From NCBI GenBank assembly GCA_014728875.1, contig WJKV01000118.1, positions 1-5,905 on the forward strand: 5,905 nucleotides of DNA. Direction: 5' to 3'. Below, in pieces: positions 5,283 through 5,905 of the stretch. The translations under genes were made by a program, and so were the position numbers. Numbering within the stretch: position 1 is the first letter of the stretch; every line of letters begins with the position of its first letter. A model generated the notes under the pieces. The model did no database searches. It saw only the letters and a list, made by a program, of their open reading frames with translations, and was not told the origin of the DNA. The DNA comes from Candidatus Woesearchaeota archaeon (GTDB taxonomy: Archaea > Nanobdellota > Nanobdellia > Woesearchaeales > WJKV01).

Positions 5283-5366
5283 TTTGAACCCCGGACACCT
5301 ACGTCTTCAGCGTAGTGCTCTCCCAGGCTGAGCTACCGCCCCGTGATGATTCTAAAACTTAGACAA

Positions 5367-5374
5367 TATTTATA
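5367..5374 (-). promoter_or_regulatory. TATA box of tRNA-Phe
   Basis: TATAAATA on the minus strand is centred about 28.5 bp upstream of the tRNA 5' end at 5342. The octamer is the same as the one before tRNA-Thr. Confidence 0.8.
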
Positions 5375-5386
5375 TGCCTTTCGGTT

Positions 5387-5403
5387 AAATAAATAAAAAG
5401 AAA
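5387..5403 (-). terminator. T-rich terminator of the OB-fold gene
   Basis: Directly after the stop codon the minus strand reads TTTCTTTTTATTTATTT, a T-rich tract typical of archaeal termination. It lies 13 bp upstream of the tRNA-Phe TATA box, so it probably insulates the two units. Confidence 0.5.
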
Positions 5404-5694
5404 TTAAGCTTCTACTTTTTCCAGTTTGCCGAATTTGCCTGTTGTGAGCTGCATCTCTCCCTGATACTCGTTCACATAACCGTTGCTTATCTTTACCTTG
5501 TCGCCGACATCTACCTGATCTATCTGGTCATTCCACAAGGTAAGCTTGATTTCTCCTGTTTCGTCCTTTGCTTTGCAGCTGCATACTTTTCCAACAGCGC
5601 CGAACTTGGTGAATTCTCTGGGTTCTTCTTTCTCTGTTATTTCGACTACAATTTCAACTTTTCCTTGTTTTGGTTGCAATTCGTTTATTTTCAT
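5404..5694 (-). CDS. Small single-OB-fold nucleic-acid-binding protein (RPA/SOSS-B-like)
   Basis: A 96-residue protein that is almost entirely one OB fold. The start MKINELQPKQGKVEIVVEI gives the first strand. KDETGEIKLTLWNDQ (43-57) is the hallmark DETG-x-I-x-LxLW strand of archaeal RPA-like and eukaryotic SOSS-B/hSSB1 proteins. GDKVKISNGYVNEYQGE (64-80) and MQLTTGKFGKLE (81-92) give the last strands. Such proteins bind single-stranded DNA (sometimes RNA) in replication, repair or transcription. No zinc finger or acidic tail is present, so it is a minimal form and may oligomerise. Cys38 and Cys40 sit in the fold but do not make a zinc site alone. The start is backed by GAGG seven bases upstream and a TATA box. 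The upstream gene on the same strand ends 53 bp away. Confidence 0.9.
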   Translation of the reverse strand: MKINELQPKQGKVEIVVEITEKEEPREFTKFGAVGKVCSCKAKDETGEIKLTLWNDQIDQVDVGDKVKISNGYVNEYQGEMQLTTGKFGKLEKVEA

Positions 5695-5701
5695 TTTAAA
5701 A

Positions 5702-5705
5702 CCTC
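5702..5705 (-). promoter_or_regulatory. Shine-Dalgarno site of the OB-fold gene
   Basis: GAGG on the minus strand lies 7 bases before the ATG at 5694. With transcription expected near 5706 from the TATA box, it would sit at the very 5' end of a leader of about 12 nt. Confidence 0.55.
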
Positions 5706-5730
5706 TTATTATCCGAGAATTTGGGAACTC

Positions 5731-5738
5731 TTTATAAA
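5731..5738 (-). promoter_or_regulatory. TATA box of the OB-fold gene
   Basis: TTTATAAA lies in the 53-bp gap after the upstream gene and is centred about 40 bp before the ATG at 5694. This leaves room for a short leader containing GAGG. The element is palindromic, so its direction is inferred from the gene. It suggests the OB-fold gene can be transcribed independently of its upstream neighbour. Confidence 0.6.
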
Positions 5739-5747
5739 AGTTTCGAA

Positions 5748-5905
5748 TTATGAGCGGATCTCGCCTATTCTCACTTTCAATCCTGCGACAACATCTTCCT
5801 CTGTGACCTTCAATTTTTCACTGATCCTGCTGTCTATGATTATCTGCGCCTTTCTGTCGACCACATTTATCAAGGTTACATTATAATAACTGTCATCGAT
5901 GAAAA
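5748..5905 (-). CDS. C-terminal fragment of an unidentified protein (5' end outside window)
   Basis: On the minus strand one frame stays open from the right edge to a TAA at 5750-5748, giving 51 residues from FIDDSYYNVTLINVVD to VRIGEIRS. The other two frames hit stops within about 30 bases of the edge. The visible part alternates strand-like segments (YNVTLINVV, KAQIIIDS) with a helix-like SEKLKVTEEDVVAGLKVRIG. I do not recognise the family. The strand pattern and the location upstream of an OB-fold gene would fit another nucleic-acid-binding protein, but this is speculation. The gene is co-oriented with the OB-fold gene, 53 bp upstream of its ATG. Confidence 0.7.
   Translation of the reverse strand, partial: FIDDSYYNVTLINVVDRKAQIIIDSRISEKLKVTEEDVVAGLKVRIGEIRS

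Larger units (their letters stand above)
5222..5342 (-). tRNA. tRNA-Phe (anticodon GAA) interrupted by a T-loop intron
   Basis: The gene spans 121 bp and gives a 74-nt mature tRNA once 47 nt (5236-5282) are removed. On the minus strand, acceptor GGGGCGG pairs with CCGTCCC (one G-U), with discriminator A at 5222. The D-stem GCTC/GAGC encloses AGCCTGGGA. The anticodon stem CTACG/CGTAG holds loop CTGAAGA, giving anticodon GAA. The variable loop is GTGTC, and the T-stem CGGGG (5293-5289) pairs with CCCCG (5234-5230). Without splicing the T-loop would be 54 nt; splicing between positions 59 and 60 gives the canonical TTCAAAT. CCA is not encoded. The promoter has TATAAATA about 28 bp upstream, and a nine-T terminator follows. 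tRNA finders that allow introns only in the anticodon loop could miss or truncate this gene. Confidence 0.95.

Noticed and set aside
5283..5342. A truncated tRNA-Phe pseudogene or a split/half tRNA
   Set aside because: The missing 3' half (T-stem CCCCG, acceptor CCGTCCC, A73) is found 47 nt downstream on the same strand, and the spacer folds as a bulge-helix-bulge, so it is an intron-containing gene.
1..5905. CRISPR array, transposon, toxin-antitoxin or defence system
   Set aside because: I found no regularly spaced repeats, transposase or integrase motifs, or small paired genes; every sizeable frame is accounted for by housekeeping or uncharacterised single genes.

Overview
The window looks like a piece of an archaeal chromosome, most probably from a DPANN archaeon of the Woesearchaeota/Pacearchaeota kind; the lineage is inference. 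The archaeal signs are direct. TATA boxes (TTTATATA, TTTAAATA, TATAAATA) sit about 28 bp upstream of start codons or tRNA 5' ends. Several genes have almost no leader, the tRNAs do not encode CCA, one tRNA carries an intron that folds as a bulge-helix-bulge, and the proteins are of archaeal types (Obg-type GTPase with TGS domain, Pus7-like TruD, small RPA/SOSS-B-like OB-fold protein). I see no mobile element, CRISPR array, toxin-antitoxin pair or defence locus.

Layout, left to right. 1-504 (+): the C-terminal part of a calcineurin-like metallophosphoesterase. 507-1706 (-): a complete Obg/YchF-related GTPase, convergent with the phosphoesterase and 2 bp from it. 1707-1788: a divergent promoter region with one TATA box per strand. 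1789-2346 (+): an uncharacterised 185-residue protein. 2392-2464 (+): tRNA-Thr(TGT), with its own TATA box. 2485-3129 (+): adenylate kinase with a zinc-type LID, only 20 bp after the tRNA and probably on the same transcript. 3118-4059 (-): TruD, whose 3' end overlaps that of adk by 12 bp. 4063-5169 (-): a predicted lipoprotein that forms a tight two-gene operon with truD. 5222-5342 (-): tRNA-Phe(GAA), split by a 47-nt intron in the T-loop. 5404-5694 (-): a single-OB-fold nucleic-acid-binding protein. 5748-5905 (-): the C-terminal end of an unidentified protein.

Most of the content is housekeeping: tRNA genes, a tRNA pseudouridine synthase, nucleotide metabolism, a translation-associated GTPase and a single-stranded nucleic-acid-binding protein. 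The least ordinary element is the tRNA-Phe gene. Its T-arm is interrupted between positions 59 and 60 by an intron that, with the exons, folds into a textbook bulge-helix-bulge splicing substrate; removing it restores a perfect 74-nt tRNA. Other points of interest are the probable tRNA-Thr/adk joint transcript, the bacterial-style adk, the lipoprotein paired with a tRNA-modifying enzyme, and the uncharacterised 185-residue protein. Intergenic gaps over 300 bp do not occur in this window.
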